Below, one piece after another: positions 31,540 to 42,719 of a stretch of DNA of 64,000 nucleotides. Source of the DNA: Mesorhabditis belari (lineage: Eukaryota; Nematoda; Chromadorea; Rhabditida; Rhabditidae); assembly GCA_958450365.1 (NCBI GenBank), contig CAUEEP010000400.1, positions 186,001 to 250,000 of the forward strand, read 5' to 3'. The notes beneath the pieces are model-generated. The model was not told the origin of the DNA and made no database searches. It was given only the letters and a program-made list of their open reading frames with translations. The translations under genes and the position numbers were made by a program. Every line of letters starts with the position of its first letter. Position 1 is the first letter of the stretch.

Positions 31540-33463
31540 CAGTTGCACCAACGAGGGATTCGAGATCAAGGGTAGCCCTCGGTGTGTGGACTTGATGGAA
31601 TTCTGTGCGGCTGTTGACGCAAAGAGAGACTGCACCGACTATGAAGAGGTACCCGAAATCATCCGCCCGATGCCACCAAAAGAGATTTTGGTACACGAAC
31701 ACCGAGGAGACGTCACTGTTTGGCGCGATGGGACAATCACTTCACAAGACTCGATCCCGTGCCCAGCCAAAGACATCTGTGCCGTAGCGAATTCTTTGGA
31801 GTGCTGGACAGCATATTTCACGCCGAGGTGGGCAGTCGTGCGAATCGGTGGCACGATGATTCGAGTGATTTTGGGCATGCTGAGCCTCGTGGGCATTGTT
31901 TTGAGGATCGAAAAGCTGAGAAGATATCGACGACGAGTAGCGTGGGCCACCCCAAGAAATCTGATGAGAATGTCCGTCTTCCTTCTGCTCCCGCGTGTGG
32001 TTGGAGGGTGTGGGCAAATCCTGGCTTTCCACGCACAAAGTCGGCAGTGTCAAGTACATCGTAGCGGTATGCACATTCGACGAAACGACAATGATGATCT
32101 TACGAGGACATGAAGAGGCGTGTATTGTGCTCAGAGATCACGAGGACCGACCCGTGACGACTTTAAGAGTTTTTGCGACGCCGTACTATCGTTGTTCGCC
32201 TACTCGACGAGACTACACTCGGAACGTCATGCTGAAAACGATCTACTCGAGAAGATGCGGTGGAATGGGAGAGTGCACGGGGATACGATATTCGAAAGTT
32301 GAGCCAGAAACGGAACTGGACGAGTTCAAAGACATGAACGGCCGACCTGGCGTGACTCGGTGCCAAGAACCGTGTTCGGGTCCCGGCTGCGGGTGCCTGA
32401 CATTTTCAAGTGGTTGCTTTTTCTGAAGAACTTCCGTCGAGCCGAGAAATGAGGACATCATTGAAGTGACCGAATGCGAATGGGAACAAGGACTCGAAAT
32501 TGATTGGCTATTTCACGATGGGAAAGGCGGAAAGTCGATTGTCAAGACGGGAGAGAGCGTCAAAGGCGACGGAATCGAGATCGGGGCCATGACAATTGCA
32601 TCGGGTGGAACTCTTCTCCACAGGACTTTTGCGAAAACGAACGAAAGGACAAGAATCTTGTCGGAAAGTGAAATCCAGGCAGCCAGATTATTCGTCTGCC
32701 CAAACAAAGAGAATGCTGCGGGATTGACGAAGGAATGCCGACTCGAAGCAAATTGATTGCCGTCAGGCGGATGACCGGATGTTGTGCGAGAGTCGCGGTA
32801 ACGATTTCCTGGTCGACGAGTCGAGAGCTCTGCCACAATTGATTGGAAGAATCTCTACAAGGAGACGGACGACGAGATCAAAGTGCAAGCCAAAGGCTCA
32901 TCCACCATTCAAGTCAAGGTCAATGGATTGAAGGCGCAGACACAAGTGGATGTGTCGGCGTGGCATTTGATGGAAAGTGAGCTGACCGGCTGCTTTGCGT
33001 GTGAGACTGGGGCCAGCCTGAAGTATCTTTGTCGTTCCGAATTCGGTAAACAACTGGCCGAATTGCAATGTGGAACGATCTCGGCGGTACTCCAATGCGA
33101 TGGCACCCAGCAGAAACGAGTGACCAACATGAGATTCCTGCAAGCGGTGATCGAACAAAAGTGCGAGCTGAAGTGTCCAGGCCGGACAAGGAAAGCGAGG
33201 GTCACCGGCCAACTCGTCTACGTATCAAACTACGGATATCGATGGATCACGGGAGACGCGAAATGAAGGAGCGATTAATGTGGGATGAGATGAAGAAGTT
33301 CGCGGAGGCGGTGGTGACGGATCATCTTCCAATCCTTCCAAGTTTCATTGCCGTAATGCCCAAACTTATAAAATTTGTTGTCAGATTTTTCTTTCGACTT
33401 AATTCGACGCGGGAGTATAAAGAAAAGTGGCTCTTTTCTGTGAAATCTTATTTTATGTTTTGA
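31540..33463 (+). pseudogene. Phlebovirus-type Gn/Gc-like envelope glycoprotein, broken
   Basis: Class II fusion glycoproteins of this type drive membrane fusion in phleboviruses and occur as env genes in some nematode BEL/Pao elements. Seen here: a Cys-rich N-terminal part (31560-31830), a fusion-loop-like segment with PGCGC and SGCFF at 32380-32423, and a later Cys-rich part with ELTGCFACETGASLKY (from 32964) typical of Gc domain III. A hydrophobic segment follows at 33310-33400. It is interrupted by a TGA at 32424-32426, a frame change between about 31830 and 31995, a local frame excursion between about 32750 and 32838 with further stops, and another frame change before the membrane segment. 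It cannot make a full protein. Confidence 0.8.
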
Positions 33464-33708
33464 TTTTGAATATCTCTGATTCCCTTGTCCTTCCTCTAAA
33501 GATCGTATGTGTGATAAAGGGGACGGAGCCCACTGTGTATTTCTGCTCATTTGGCTTTTACACTGAACCAACGATTGATTCTATTTTGTTATATATTTTC
33601 TCGCTATTGTATTTTCTTATTGTATTTCCTCGATTTGTGATTGCGCTATATTCAGAATAAATATCTAAATAACCATAGCCCCGTCGGTATCCTCTCACGC
33701 AGTGCACA
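33416..33708 (+). repeat. Presumed 3' LTR of the env element
   Basis: From 33421 the text AGAAAAGTGGCTCTTTTCTG matches the first bases of the element at 31494 (AGAAAAGTGATTCTTTTCTG), which defines the LTR start to within a few bases. An AATAAA lies at 33656, and the LTR ends GTGCACA before the CTTTG target duplication. The first five bases differ (TATAA against TGTGC). Confidence 0.6.
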
Positions 33709-34290
33709 CTTTGCTTTAGCAATGAACACATTTCAGTTTTGAGGCTGCCATGGGAAATGAACGGTCTGGCCTCCCACCCGACAGCTTCTTCAAAACCTCG
33801 TTTCGGCTCTTTGGGCCGTTCAAAGCAAGAAAAGTCCAGTTTCAAATTTACTGAGTCAGTCAATCTGCATAACCGAATAAACTTCTCAGTTGTTTGAAGA
33901 AATCGTTGGCTCTTCAATGTGGGCTTCGATTTTTCGATGGAATGCTGTTTGAAGACACGACCGAAGTCTTATAAGCATTCAAATGGCCAATCAAGTCAAA
34001 TGTCCAACATACCTACCCATATCTATGCTACGTACTACGTCGACAAACAGAAAAATCGATTTCGAGGTAGATGAATTCTCTCTCCATTCACTAGTTTTTC
34101 TATGGATTTTCTTAATGAACTACCCCAAATGACTCGACAAATGGAAATCTAGGCAGCTTTACTGAGTGCCGAAGATGATCGTAGCTGCAACGAATGTCTT
34201 AATGAAAAGGGAAAAGGAAATGTCACCAACGCTTACAAGAATTTGATTGAAAGATGAAAAAATAATGAGTCAAGCATAATGACGACAGTA
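33709..34290. other. Lectin last-exon relic and unassigned sequence
   Basis: 33722-33800 is a decayed last CTLD exon with its acceptor (aatgaacacatttcag). The stretch 34056-34150 (gaggtagatgaattctc...) is repeated in reverse complement at 62345-62440. Nothing else recognised. Confidence 0.5.
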
Positions 34291-34510
34291 TCTAAAGGCT
34301 TTTATAATAAAAATGAATGAAATGACTGAAATACTGTGGGGAAAAGCCACTGAAAAAGTTCTCTAATCCTGGCAGTCTGAATATTGGTAAATTATCGAGG
34401 AAATCCGAGTGTTCTCATTCTATTTCTTCCCCCAAATTATTGTTGTTTTGTAGCAATTTTCGTTTTCAGTTTCCGCTGAAATGAATATTGATTGTTTTTG
34501 CTTGACAACT
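34290..34510 (+). repeat. Uninterrupted copy of the mariner target repeat
   Basis: Matches 18210-18331 joined to 19614-19690, with the mariner absent: the text runs ttctcattctatttcttccc without a break near 34410-34430. A further copy, reversed, is at 59450-59640. Confidence 0.8.
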
Positions 34511-34726
34511 GAAGAACTCTGGCCTCGAAAGTAAATACGATACGATCGAAACGGTAAATACGATCGAAAGTAAGTATGTAGCTCCGTTGAATTTCAAGCT
34601 TGAAAGATGGAAACCTCCAGCTAAGAATTCTTCATGATTCCTCAAGATTGAAAGGCTAATGATTTTTTCTAATTTTCTTGCTATTGTTGTTTCTTTTTGT
34701 CAGTTCTCCAATAAATTGTTCAACTC

Positions 34727-35016
34727 ATTAATTTGAAACTTAAACGGGTTACTGATGCCTAAAAAATTTGTTAAAAGTCGGCTATCGGCTCTAAAAATAT
34801 TATCGAGAAATAAAATTGCCACATTAAGTAGCGATATGCAATTCAAAATCATTTAGATTAGCAAAGAAAACCGGTCCGAAATGAATTAGTTGTATCCGTG
34901 GAAAAGAAAGTGTCAGCCAGCCGGAGGGATGCTGATAAATCTTCTGAAAAGACAATTCAAATGCCAAGTTAACAGGTCGGCGAGGGACAAGTCCCCGATT
35001 CATTGTAGTATAAGTG
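34727..35016 (+). repeat. Dispersed repeat R1, copy 1
   Basis: About 290 nt repeated in reverse complement at 56213-56500 and, in part, at 63655-63835. Shared landmarks are gtcagccagccggagggatgctga, tcggcgagggacaagtccccg and gccgactttt. No ORF. A non-autonomous element or solo LTR is likely. Confidence 0.7.
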
Positions 35017-35088
35017 TATAGTGTTTTAGAGCATTAGCTCTTTCTAACGATAAGTTTACTTTCAAATATCGTAGTCTTACTTTTCTAG

Positions 35089-35990
35089 CTTCAAGAAGCC
35101 GAGGAAGAACGAGGATAACCATCGACTCATCAGACCTGAATTCACTTTACATCTGGCTCAATTTACGTTCAAAGGAAAGACCAAAAGACGAAAAGAAAAG
35201 ACGGTCGTGTGTTACTTTTTCAATCCAACAGATCTGGAATATGATTTGGCCAAGCAGGTAGCTTTTCGAGATCAATTCAATTCATTTCCCACAGTTTAGA
35301 TGCTCGCAATGATAGATTCGAAACTAACCACTCCAAACGTTTTTAAGTATCGTATCAAAAAGCTGGTGGGTTCAATTGGACAGCAATGTAAACTTAAAGA
35401 ATTTAGACTAGATCTATTCAAAAGCATATCAATGCTATGGTTGACGAACTTGGTTCAGGCAATAAAGCCTCAAAAATGGCAAGTGAGGTGTCACGTTCGT
35501 TGAAAGATGAAGGTGAGTATCGAAAGTTAAATAATAAAACAAAATTCAAACTTTTGGAACATGAATGGAATGCGGAGATTATTGGAGATATTTACACAAA
35601 AGTTGGGCTTAACCTGAAAAAAGATGGAACCATCAAGAAAATCATCGCAACCGGCTATGCTCTAGGGCATTATCTAGCCTTCTTGTATGCTAAAATTCTC
35701 AGAACAGAGGTGGGTTTAAAAAGTTAAGTAATTCCATTTTACCAGCCAAAAACCTTTCGCTGCTCTGGTACAGAAAAAAGAATGGGTCTCTAGCTAAGAC
35801 AAAGTTTAGCTACTCGGCCAGCTCGATCGAGAGAAGCGTGAAATGATGCAGGAAATGCAGAAAATGTATACGGATTTTACAAGTGGAACCATCAACCAGA
35901 AAAAAGTTCAAAAGCTGAAGGATCGAATGCTCTTTGGTGGAGGCGGTGAAAGAGTCGAGGAAGTGGCCACAACAGTTGGTAAGCAGTAAA
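35089..35990 (+). other. Unidentified gene U, copy 2 (several exons)
   Basis: Exon 35089-35257 lies between ttttctag and CAG|gtagct and reads KKPRKNEDNHRLIRPEF, LAQFTFKG, CYFFNPTDLEYDLAKQ. A second exon near 35417-35511 reads HINAMVDELGSGNKASKMA before a gtgagt donor. Further text reads NNKTKFKLLEHEWNAEI...GYALGHYLAFLYAKI to about 35709. A last piece at 35826-35981 (EKREMMQEMQKMYTDF...KKVQKLKDRMLFGGGGERV) ends at gtaagc. I do not know the family. Fragments recur at 31172 (+) and 62480-62900 (-). Lectin L7 follows directly, out of frame. Confidence 0.45.
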
Positions 35991-36053
35991 ATTTGAAAAT
36001 TGAAAAGAAAACAGAACTTATGGCTTCAAGATCATTGCGCAATAATTTTGCAG

Positions 36054-37492
36054 TATTTCGCAAATCGAGGCGTATTTAATGGGGAAAATCGCAGAGTTGG
36101 AGGCTGATTTGGTTGACGGACGGGAGAGAAAACGAGAATTCGAAAGGAAAATCGCCGAGATGAAAAGGAAGAACGACGATCTCGAAGCACAATTGTACTA
36201 ATTTTGTAATTTCCTTTTAGACAGGCTCAAAATAAAATATCGATAAAAATCGGACTTTTTAGAAGAGCTCAAAATACGGAATTGAAAGACGGAAAAGCCA
36301 GAATTGGAGTGCAAGACGAAGAAATCAACGCGTTGCAGAGCAAAAACTCTGGCCTCGAAACCCAAATGTGAGTTTATTTGGTATCTCTTGTAGACTGAGC
36401 CTTGAGAAAACATTTTTTTCACTCCCAAAACACCAATGCCAATCAATCCAATCAATTCCTCTCTAGACAATTTGAAAGAATCCAAACGGCCGAAATTATG
36501 AAGTTGCAAGCAGATTTGTGAGTTTCTTTAAGTGAGAATTGACTATTTGTTTAAAAAGTCTGAAGTAAAGTATTTCGAAGAAATTCAGAAATCGAACGAT
36601 GACTTTCTTGGATCTGTATTGGGATGGATGGTCGTATTTGGCAAAAACCGCTTCTTGGTACAAGGTTTAGTGGATGCTGTTAACCAGGATTATCTTCATC
36701 TCAAGGTTATCGATCAAGGAATGACATTCGATGATGCCGAGGCATTATGTGCGAGTCGAAAGAGCCATTTAGTCTCCATTCACAGTAAGAAAGAGAACGA
36801 TTTTGTTCAGAAGCTCGGTAAGAAATCGAAATGATTCGATTATGAAAATTCTTGGTTTTCGTAGAAATTTATGGTTTATAAACAAACACAACCAAATTTC
36901 AGCGGAAACTGTTACTTCGGAGTATGGGTTCTGGATCGGACTGAAGGTTGAATTCTTTTTATTGAAAGACATAAATAAATAAATAGAAAATAATAATTTT
37001 TTCAGCGATTTTTGTGAGGCCCCTGGTGAAAAAATGATGCGTTTGACTGATAGTTCTTTGAGAGAAATCATGGTTCCAATTGAGAGACTAAAATAATTGT
37101 AAAATTGAGAAAGTAATTAAATCGGATTTAAACACGAAAATTTCTTTATTCAGAGAAATCCGAACAAAGGAAATGCTTTTGATTGGACGGATGGAAGTTC
37201 GGTGGATTTCACGAATTGGATGGTGGGAGAGCCGGATTCGAACACCCACGCTTTGGTGAGATTTTCAACGTAAAATCATCAATATTTATTCCAATTTCCA
37301 ATGCATGATTAATCCAAAAATACCTCGATCAAATCGAGGAAACTTCTTTTGTGAAATAACGCAAAGTGTTTCATCAAAGGATTTCCATTAGAAATGAACA
37401 CATTTCAGCTTTGGAGCGACGATGGAAAATGGGCGGTCTGTTCTCCTATCATTCTGCGTCCTTTTATTTGCCAAAGGAGCTCACAATTCTGA
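36054..37492 (+). CDS. C-type lectin L7 lacking its own N-terminus
   Basis: Exons 36054-36194, 36263-36367, 36467-36517, 36589-36664, 36706-36817, 36903-36946, 37154-37255 and 37409-37492, all open and joined in constant phase. Stalk (QIEAYLMGKIAELEADLVDG, INALQSKNSGLETQ), then the CTLD: DGWSYLAKTASWYK, DDAEALCASRKSHL, FWIGLK, FDWTDGSSVDF, a GEPDSN loop, DGKWAVCSP, FICQ. It has one Cys more in the domain than its paralogues (AVCSP). Upstream lies gene U, whose last exon does not join in frame, so no start is known. A second last exon follows at 37612-37689. Confidence 0.6.
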
Positions 37493-37611
37493 TAAATGCT
37501 TCGTGTTCTTTTCTGCGCACAAAAACCAATAAATCCCATTTCATTCAATCTTCTGAAAACACACAACTGCACATTTTTAAAGGATTTCCATCAGAAATGA
37601 ACACATTTCAG

Positions 37612-37689
37612 CTTTGGAACGACGATGGGAAATGGGGAGCCGAGCCTCCTAACTATCACTTTCGTTTTATATGCAAAAGGAGCACTTAA
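37612..37689 (+). CDS. Duplicated alternative last exon of lectin L7
   Basis: Behind the same acceptor context (gaacacatttcag) as the first last exon, this encodes LWNDDGKWGAEPPNY...RFICKRST and stops in frame. Both last exons begin in phase 0, so either could complete the domain. They differ in the loop before the final Cys, the part of a CTLD that often contacts ligand. Duplication of exon plus about 120 nt of flank is evident. Confidence 0.55.
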   Translation, partial: LWNDDGKWGAEPPNYHFRFICKRST

Positions 37690-37799
37690 TTCTCATAAAT
37701 GCTTTTCGTTCTTTTCCGTGGACAAAAACCAATAAATCCTATTTTATTCAATCTTCTGAAAACACACAACTGCACATTATCTTTTTCTTAATTTCTGAA

Positions 37800-37910
37800 T
37801 TGTTTGTTCAAATTCTCATATAAAAAGTTTTCCCAAGAACCCAGAATTCCGCCTGAAGCTGCAAGTATTTCGCTCTCTCGTCGCTCCTGAATAGACTATT
37901 AGATAAACGT
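37800..37910 (-). pseudogene. Relic stalk exon convergent to L7
   Basis: The SDERAKYLQLQ-type relic of the lectin 3' module, cut at 37911 by the Tc1-like fragment. Confidence 0.45.
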
Positions 37911-38330
37911 CTTAAGGAGTTGGTCCACTCATGCGCATAAAAGGCATCATCAACGCCGAAAAGTATGTGGATATTTTGGAAACTATATATTGCTTTGTGT
38001 TAAGCAAAATTTGCCTAACGGATGGACTTTTCAACAGGATCGCGACCCCAAACACACAGCCCAATGGACCAAAGCTTGGTTCAATCGAAATCGCGTGTCC
38101 ATTCTTCAGTGGCCTGCTCAGAGCCCCGATGCAAATCCTATTGAACATGTATGGAAGTACTTGAAGAAACAATGCCAAGGATATAAAGCAAAATAGTCTG
38201 ATGATTTGTACCGGAAATTACAAGAAGAGTGGGCAACAATTGATGCAGGAGTTATCAAAAAGCTTATTGAATTAATGCCTCAGCGAGTTGAAGCTATTAT
38301 TGATGCAAAAGGTCAAAATGCAAAATATTA
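37911..38330 (+). pseudogene. Tc1-like transposase C-terminal fragment
   Basis: The catalytic C-terminal half of a Tc1-family DD34E transposase: GVGPLMRIKG, then after a frame change near 37985 NGWTFQQDRDPKHTA, WPAQSPDANPIEHVW (the D34E block) and, beyond a TAG at 38194-38196, EEWATIDAGVIKKLIE...AIIDAKG. The N-terminal DNA-binding half is absent and no TIR was found. Confidence 0.85.
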
Positions 38331-40080
38331 GTTCTTTTTCGATTTTGATTCTATTTATACTGCTTTTATTGAATAAATATCCTCAGAGCTCAAAAACCTT
38401 TACAGCATTGGCAAGGGGGTCATTAATTTTCAGCGACCTTAATTCTGCTTTTTTATGTCATGTTTTAGAAAGCATTCCAAATGAGCTGAAACCAAAATAT
38501 TTATGCATGTTTATGAAAAATCTAGATTTTGTTTTTAAACAGTTTCGATCGTTTCGATGTTTCGAACAAAAAGAATAAATTTCAATCAATGTAGAACGTG
38601 GTGAAGCAAAACATTTCAGACTCTCGACGATCTGGTCTACATCGCTAGAAAGCTGCAACTCAATGAAGACTTGTCCCTGGGCTGAGCGCCCGAGAATATT
38701 TGACCTCAAAGCGGCAAGGTTGCCAATTCTACGATCCGGAATACATCGAAATAAGTTGAGTAAATGACTTTTCCTTCAATTTAGACTTAGAACCTTGTTT
38801 GTGAGGTCGATTGGTGCCAAAACATTTACTTTGAGTCTCAGCAAAACATGTGTACTTGTTAGTAGTTCATTTCAAATGATCCCTTCGAAATGGAAAGAAT
38901 CGGGCGCTGGGTATGTCGAAATAAGGCATCGAAGATCGAAGATAGTTTCCACCTAGATTCAGCTAAGCGATGGGAAAGACAAGACAAACACAAAAGGGTA
39001 TACATTGGACTTACCAGAGCCATTCAATGCCAATCCTTCCATTTTAGTCGCGCCCGCAAAGTGTGGAAACCACACAAACTCGAAGTTGATCCTCATGGGC
39101 TTTTTTTCGTTTTTTGTGAAGGTTGGGAGAGAAGCTATCTAGATCAAACTCGAACCATTTAGCATCATTTCGACGTGGATGCCGGAGAAAATCAGTTTCC
39201 AGCTTTCGGAGTCAAGTGGGTTGACACGTCGAGAGATAAACTAGTGGAAATGGATCTCCGTTCTTGACCAACTTGCAACATTTAGATATCAAATCGAGTC
39301 GCACAAACACGGCGAGCACAGCGTCGATTCGTGCAGTTTCTTACATTTAAAAGAAGAACTCATCATTTACTTGCTGAAACTCTGGCCTCACTGAGCAATA
39401 ACAAGCAATTGTGACCGTCACTGCATTAAGAAACTTATTGAAGTTTTCAGCGATTGCAAGTAGTCTGGAAGAAAGAAATCCTTTAAACAAGAAAATCTTT
39501 ACCTGATTGGAAGTGTTAATTTATCGTTGGTTGCAGCTGAATAGATGGCTAAAGGAGTTGTGAAGAGGGAAAGCACCAATGACTGAAAACTTTAGATACA
39601 AGATGCGTGAAGAGATTTGTCCCCTCTCGTTGCTTTAGATAAAAATAAATCAAATAGAGACAAACGGAGATCAAATTTGAAACTTTGTAACTTTTTTTAG
39701 CTCAAGGAGGCGTTTTCTTAAAAAGATCTTTTCTTTCGACCTTGTCGGCAATTTTCCAGTTCTTTGCCTATGCGATCTTTTCAAATAGAAATCAGCTAGA
39801 CACTCTATACTTTCACATTATATTTGACTTTTACAAATTTTTACACTGTTTCAGTTTGACATCACTAAAGAGCACCTTATATAGTCGACCATTTTGCAAG
39901 AAAACTTGTTGAAAGAGTTTAATATAGTGACATGTAGTAAGCTAAATGGCCTCATCGAACAAATTTCGTCTGAAAATGGGATTTCATTCGGCTTTTGACG
40001 ATAAAAACCTATACAACTCATTATATCTACAATACATACATACATTATACACTTGCTTAATCGTTAAGATTAGCCAAAGA
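38331..40080. other. No recognisable gene
   Basis: A possible exon at 38620-38685 (TLDDLVYIARKLQLNEDLSLG, behind ttcag) is not supported by neighbours. Otherwise I see only short ORFs and no strong repeats. Confidence 0.4.
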
Positions 40081-40084
40081 GACC

Positions 40085-40345
40085 AAAGTCTCAGCCTACA
40101 GAACCAAAAGTGAGTCGAATTTTGGAGAACTTCAGGAACAAAAATCAAAGGCAAATCGACGAGTTGATGGACGAGAAGAGCGACCTTCACGAAGAATTGT
40201 CAGTTTCCTCATGCTGATGTCCATTGATGTTCAACACGTTTATCTAATAGTCTATTCAGGAGCGACGAGAGAGCAAAATACTTGCAGCTTCAGGCGGAAT
40301 TCTGGGTTTTTGGGAAAACTTTTTATATGAGATTTTGAACAAACA
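40085..40345 (+). pseudogene. Relic stalk exons convergent to L8
   Basis: Best-preserved copy of the 3' relic module. Exon one ends QIDELMDEKSDLHEEL before gtcagt; exon two reads SDERAKYLQLQAEF. It is tail-to-tail with lectin L8. Confidence 0.5.
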
Positions 40346-40445
40346 ATTTAGAAATAAAGAAAAATGTGCAGTTGTGTGTTTTCAGAAGATTGAATAAAAT
40401 GGGATTTATTGGTATTTGTCCACAGAAAAGAACATAAAGAATTGA

Positions 40446-42027
40446 TCAGAATTGAGAGCTCCTTTTGCAGATAAACCAATACGGCATGTTAGGCAAATGC
40501 CATTTCCCATCGTGGCTCCCAAGCTGAAATGCGTTCATTTCCGATGGAAATCGTTTGTTAAAATACTGCGTTATTTCACAACAATAAGTTTCGAAATATT
40601 TTTGGATTAATTATGCATTCGAAATTGATAAACATTGATGATTTCACGTTGAAAATCTCACCGCAACGTGGGTGAGACGTGTGTCCAAACCCTGCTCTTC
40701 CCATGCCCAATTCGTGAAATCCACCGAACTCCCATCCGTCCATTCAAAAGCATTTCCTTTGTTCGGATTTCTCTCAATTAAGAAATTTTTACGTTTCACT
40801 ATTGCTATTTCAACCAAATTTTTTTTTCCATTTTAAAACTATTCTAGTTTTTCAGTTCCAATTCGATTTCTATCCAAGAACTATGGGTCAAACGAATCAT
40901 TTTTTCCCAAAGAGCGTTCCGAAAATGGCCGAAAGAATCATTACTTTCTAGCTATTTATTTATGTCTTTCAATAAGAAAAATTCAAACTTCAGTCCGATC
41001 CAGAACGCCCCATCCGAATCAACAGTTTTCGCTGAAATAAATATCGGTTGTTTTTGGTTTATAAATCATAAATTCACAGCATGAATTACCGCATTGAATC
41101 ATTTCAATTTCTTACCGAGTTCCTGAACAAAATCGTTCTCTTCCTGACTGTGAATGGAGACTAAATGGCTCTTTCGACTCGCATAATATGTCTCGGCTTC
41201 ATCAGATGTCATTTGTTGATCGAAAACCTTGAGATGAAGATAATCCTGGTTCACAACATGCATCAAACCTTGTACCAACAAGCGGTTTTTGCCAAATACG
41301 CCCATCCATCCAGATCCAAGAAAGTCATCGTTCGATTTCTGAATTTCTTCGAAAAACTTTACTCCAGATTTTTTCGACCAAGACTCAATCGTTAGTTTAA
41401 AAAACTCACAAATCTGCCTGCAACTTCACAATTTCGGCCGTTTTGTTTTCCCTTTCAAATTGTCTAGAGAGGAATTGATTGGATTGAGTGGAATGGATGT
41501 TTTGGGAGTGAAAAAACTGTTTTCTCAAGTCTCAGTCGAAAAGAGATGCCAAATAAGCTCACATTTGGGTTTCCAGGTCAGAGTTTTTGTTCTGCAACAC
41601 GTTGATTTCTTCGTCTTGCACTCCAATCCTGGCTTTTCCATCTCTCACTTCCGTATTTCGAGCTCTTCTACAAAGCTTTTATCGTTATTTTATGTTGAGC
41701 CTGTCTAAAAGGAAATAACAAAATTAGTACAATTGTGCCTCGAGATCGTCGTTCTTCCTTTTCGCCTCGGCGATTTTCCTTTCCAATTCTCGATTTCTCT
41801 CCCTTCCGTCAACCAAATCGGCCTCCAACTTCGCGATTTTCCCCATTAAATTCGCCTCGATTCGAACCATATTTGCTGCCAATCGACTCATCTCGACGTC
41901 CTTGTCCTTTTTCATTTTTTCCCTAAACACTTCGATTAAATTAAAGATTGTTTTTGATACAAGCAAAAATTTGGCGAAAAACCCACAAATCGGCTTCGAG
42001 TTGGGGGTTTTTCTTCCCATCGTCCAT
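40446..42027 (-). pseudogene. Coiled-coil C-type lectin L8, probably inactivated
   Basis: Exons 42027-41987, 41922-41731, 41667-41563, 41463-41410, 41338-41269, 41227-41116, 41035-40992 (approximate), 40772-40662, 40523-40446. The first exon has an in-frame deletion, leaving a start of MDDGKKNPQLEAD. The exon with FWIGLK has lost its GT donor (AAGgttgaa became AAGtttgaa). The conserved domain Cys is Tyr (ETYYASRKSHL against AEAYCASRK). If the lost donor is ignored the frame is otherwise open throughout, so decay is recent. Confidence 0.7.
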
Positions 42028-42237
42028 TTTGGTTCCTAGACGATTAGGCGTCTACAAAATCGCTGAATTTTCTCGAAGAACAAGTGAAAATTAAAGGAAA
42101 CAGCCACTAAAGAGGCAGAATTGATGAGAGGAGAAAAAATTAAACAAGAAATTTGTTCCCAAGCAAAATAGGGATTTCTTACCACGGAAAATAAAGAGAA
42201 AGGAGGGGAATGCCCGATTTACAAAGTAAATAACGAA

Positions 42238-42555
42238 TTACAAATGACAGGGAATTTCAGTTTGAAACGGCTCAATGTGACGATTTTTTTTTTTGGAAAG
42301 ATGAGCCGTAATGGTGTTCGTTGAGAACAGAAATTGATCATCCAATCGTCCGTATTTGTTGTGCTCCTCGAAAGAGATTATCAAATGATTTCGATCGATT
42401 CCCCCAGAACTCTCGATACAGATTCTGTCCAATTTTCGGAGAAACAAACATTTGTGTTGAGATTGGTGGCTTTCCTCTTCTCCAAGAACCTTTCCATTTC
42501 CACGGAAATTTAAAAAAACTCGTTGGCCTTTCAACCTTGAGGAATCATGAGGCAT
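42238..42555 (-). CDS. Conserved unidentified ORF X, copy 2
   Basis: Reads KCLFLRKLDRICIESSGGID...HNKYGRLDDQFLFSTNTITAHL and ends EPFQTEIPCHL. The 105-residue frame is open, longer upstream than the other copies (VFLNFRGNGKVLGEEE). It sits between CWC22 copy 2 and lectin L8, all on the minus strand. Family not recognised. Confidence 0.4.
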   Translation of the reverse strand: MPHDSSRLKGQRVFLNFRGNGKVLGEEESHQSQHKCLFLRKLDRICIESSGGIDRNHLIISFEEHNKYGRLDDQFLFSTNTITAHLSKKKNRHIEPFQTEIPCHL

Positions 42556-42719
42556 TCTTGAAGAATTCTTAACAAAACTGTGCTTCCCTTATACCGTTCT
42601 GATAAATCTAGGCTGGACACTTACTCAAAGAAGTTGATGGTGACTGTTTTCACGCTTCGCTTTGCTTCGGCACTATATAAAAAAGGATAAATGTATAAAA
42701 GTATAAGTATAAAAGATTA

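Larger units (their letters stand above)
31489..33708 (+). mobile_element. Env-bearing LTR retroelement remnant with 5-bp target duplication
   Basis: The element begins TGTGCAGAAAAG at 31489, ends GCAGTGCACA at 33708 and is flanked by CTTTG on both sides (31484-31488 and 33709-33713). A 5-bp duplication with TG...CA ends is what LTR integrases make. The left flank is a lectin intron (between the last two CTLD exons) and the right flank resumes with that intron's end and a last-exon relic near 33735. Only about 31 nt of a 5' LTR remain before the glycoprotein sequence, so gag, pol and most of the 5' LTR have been deleted. Confidence 0.75.
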
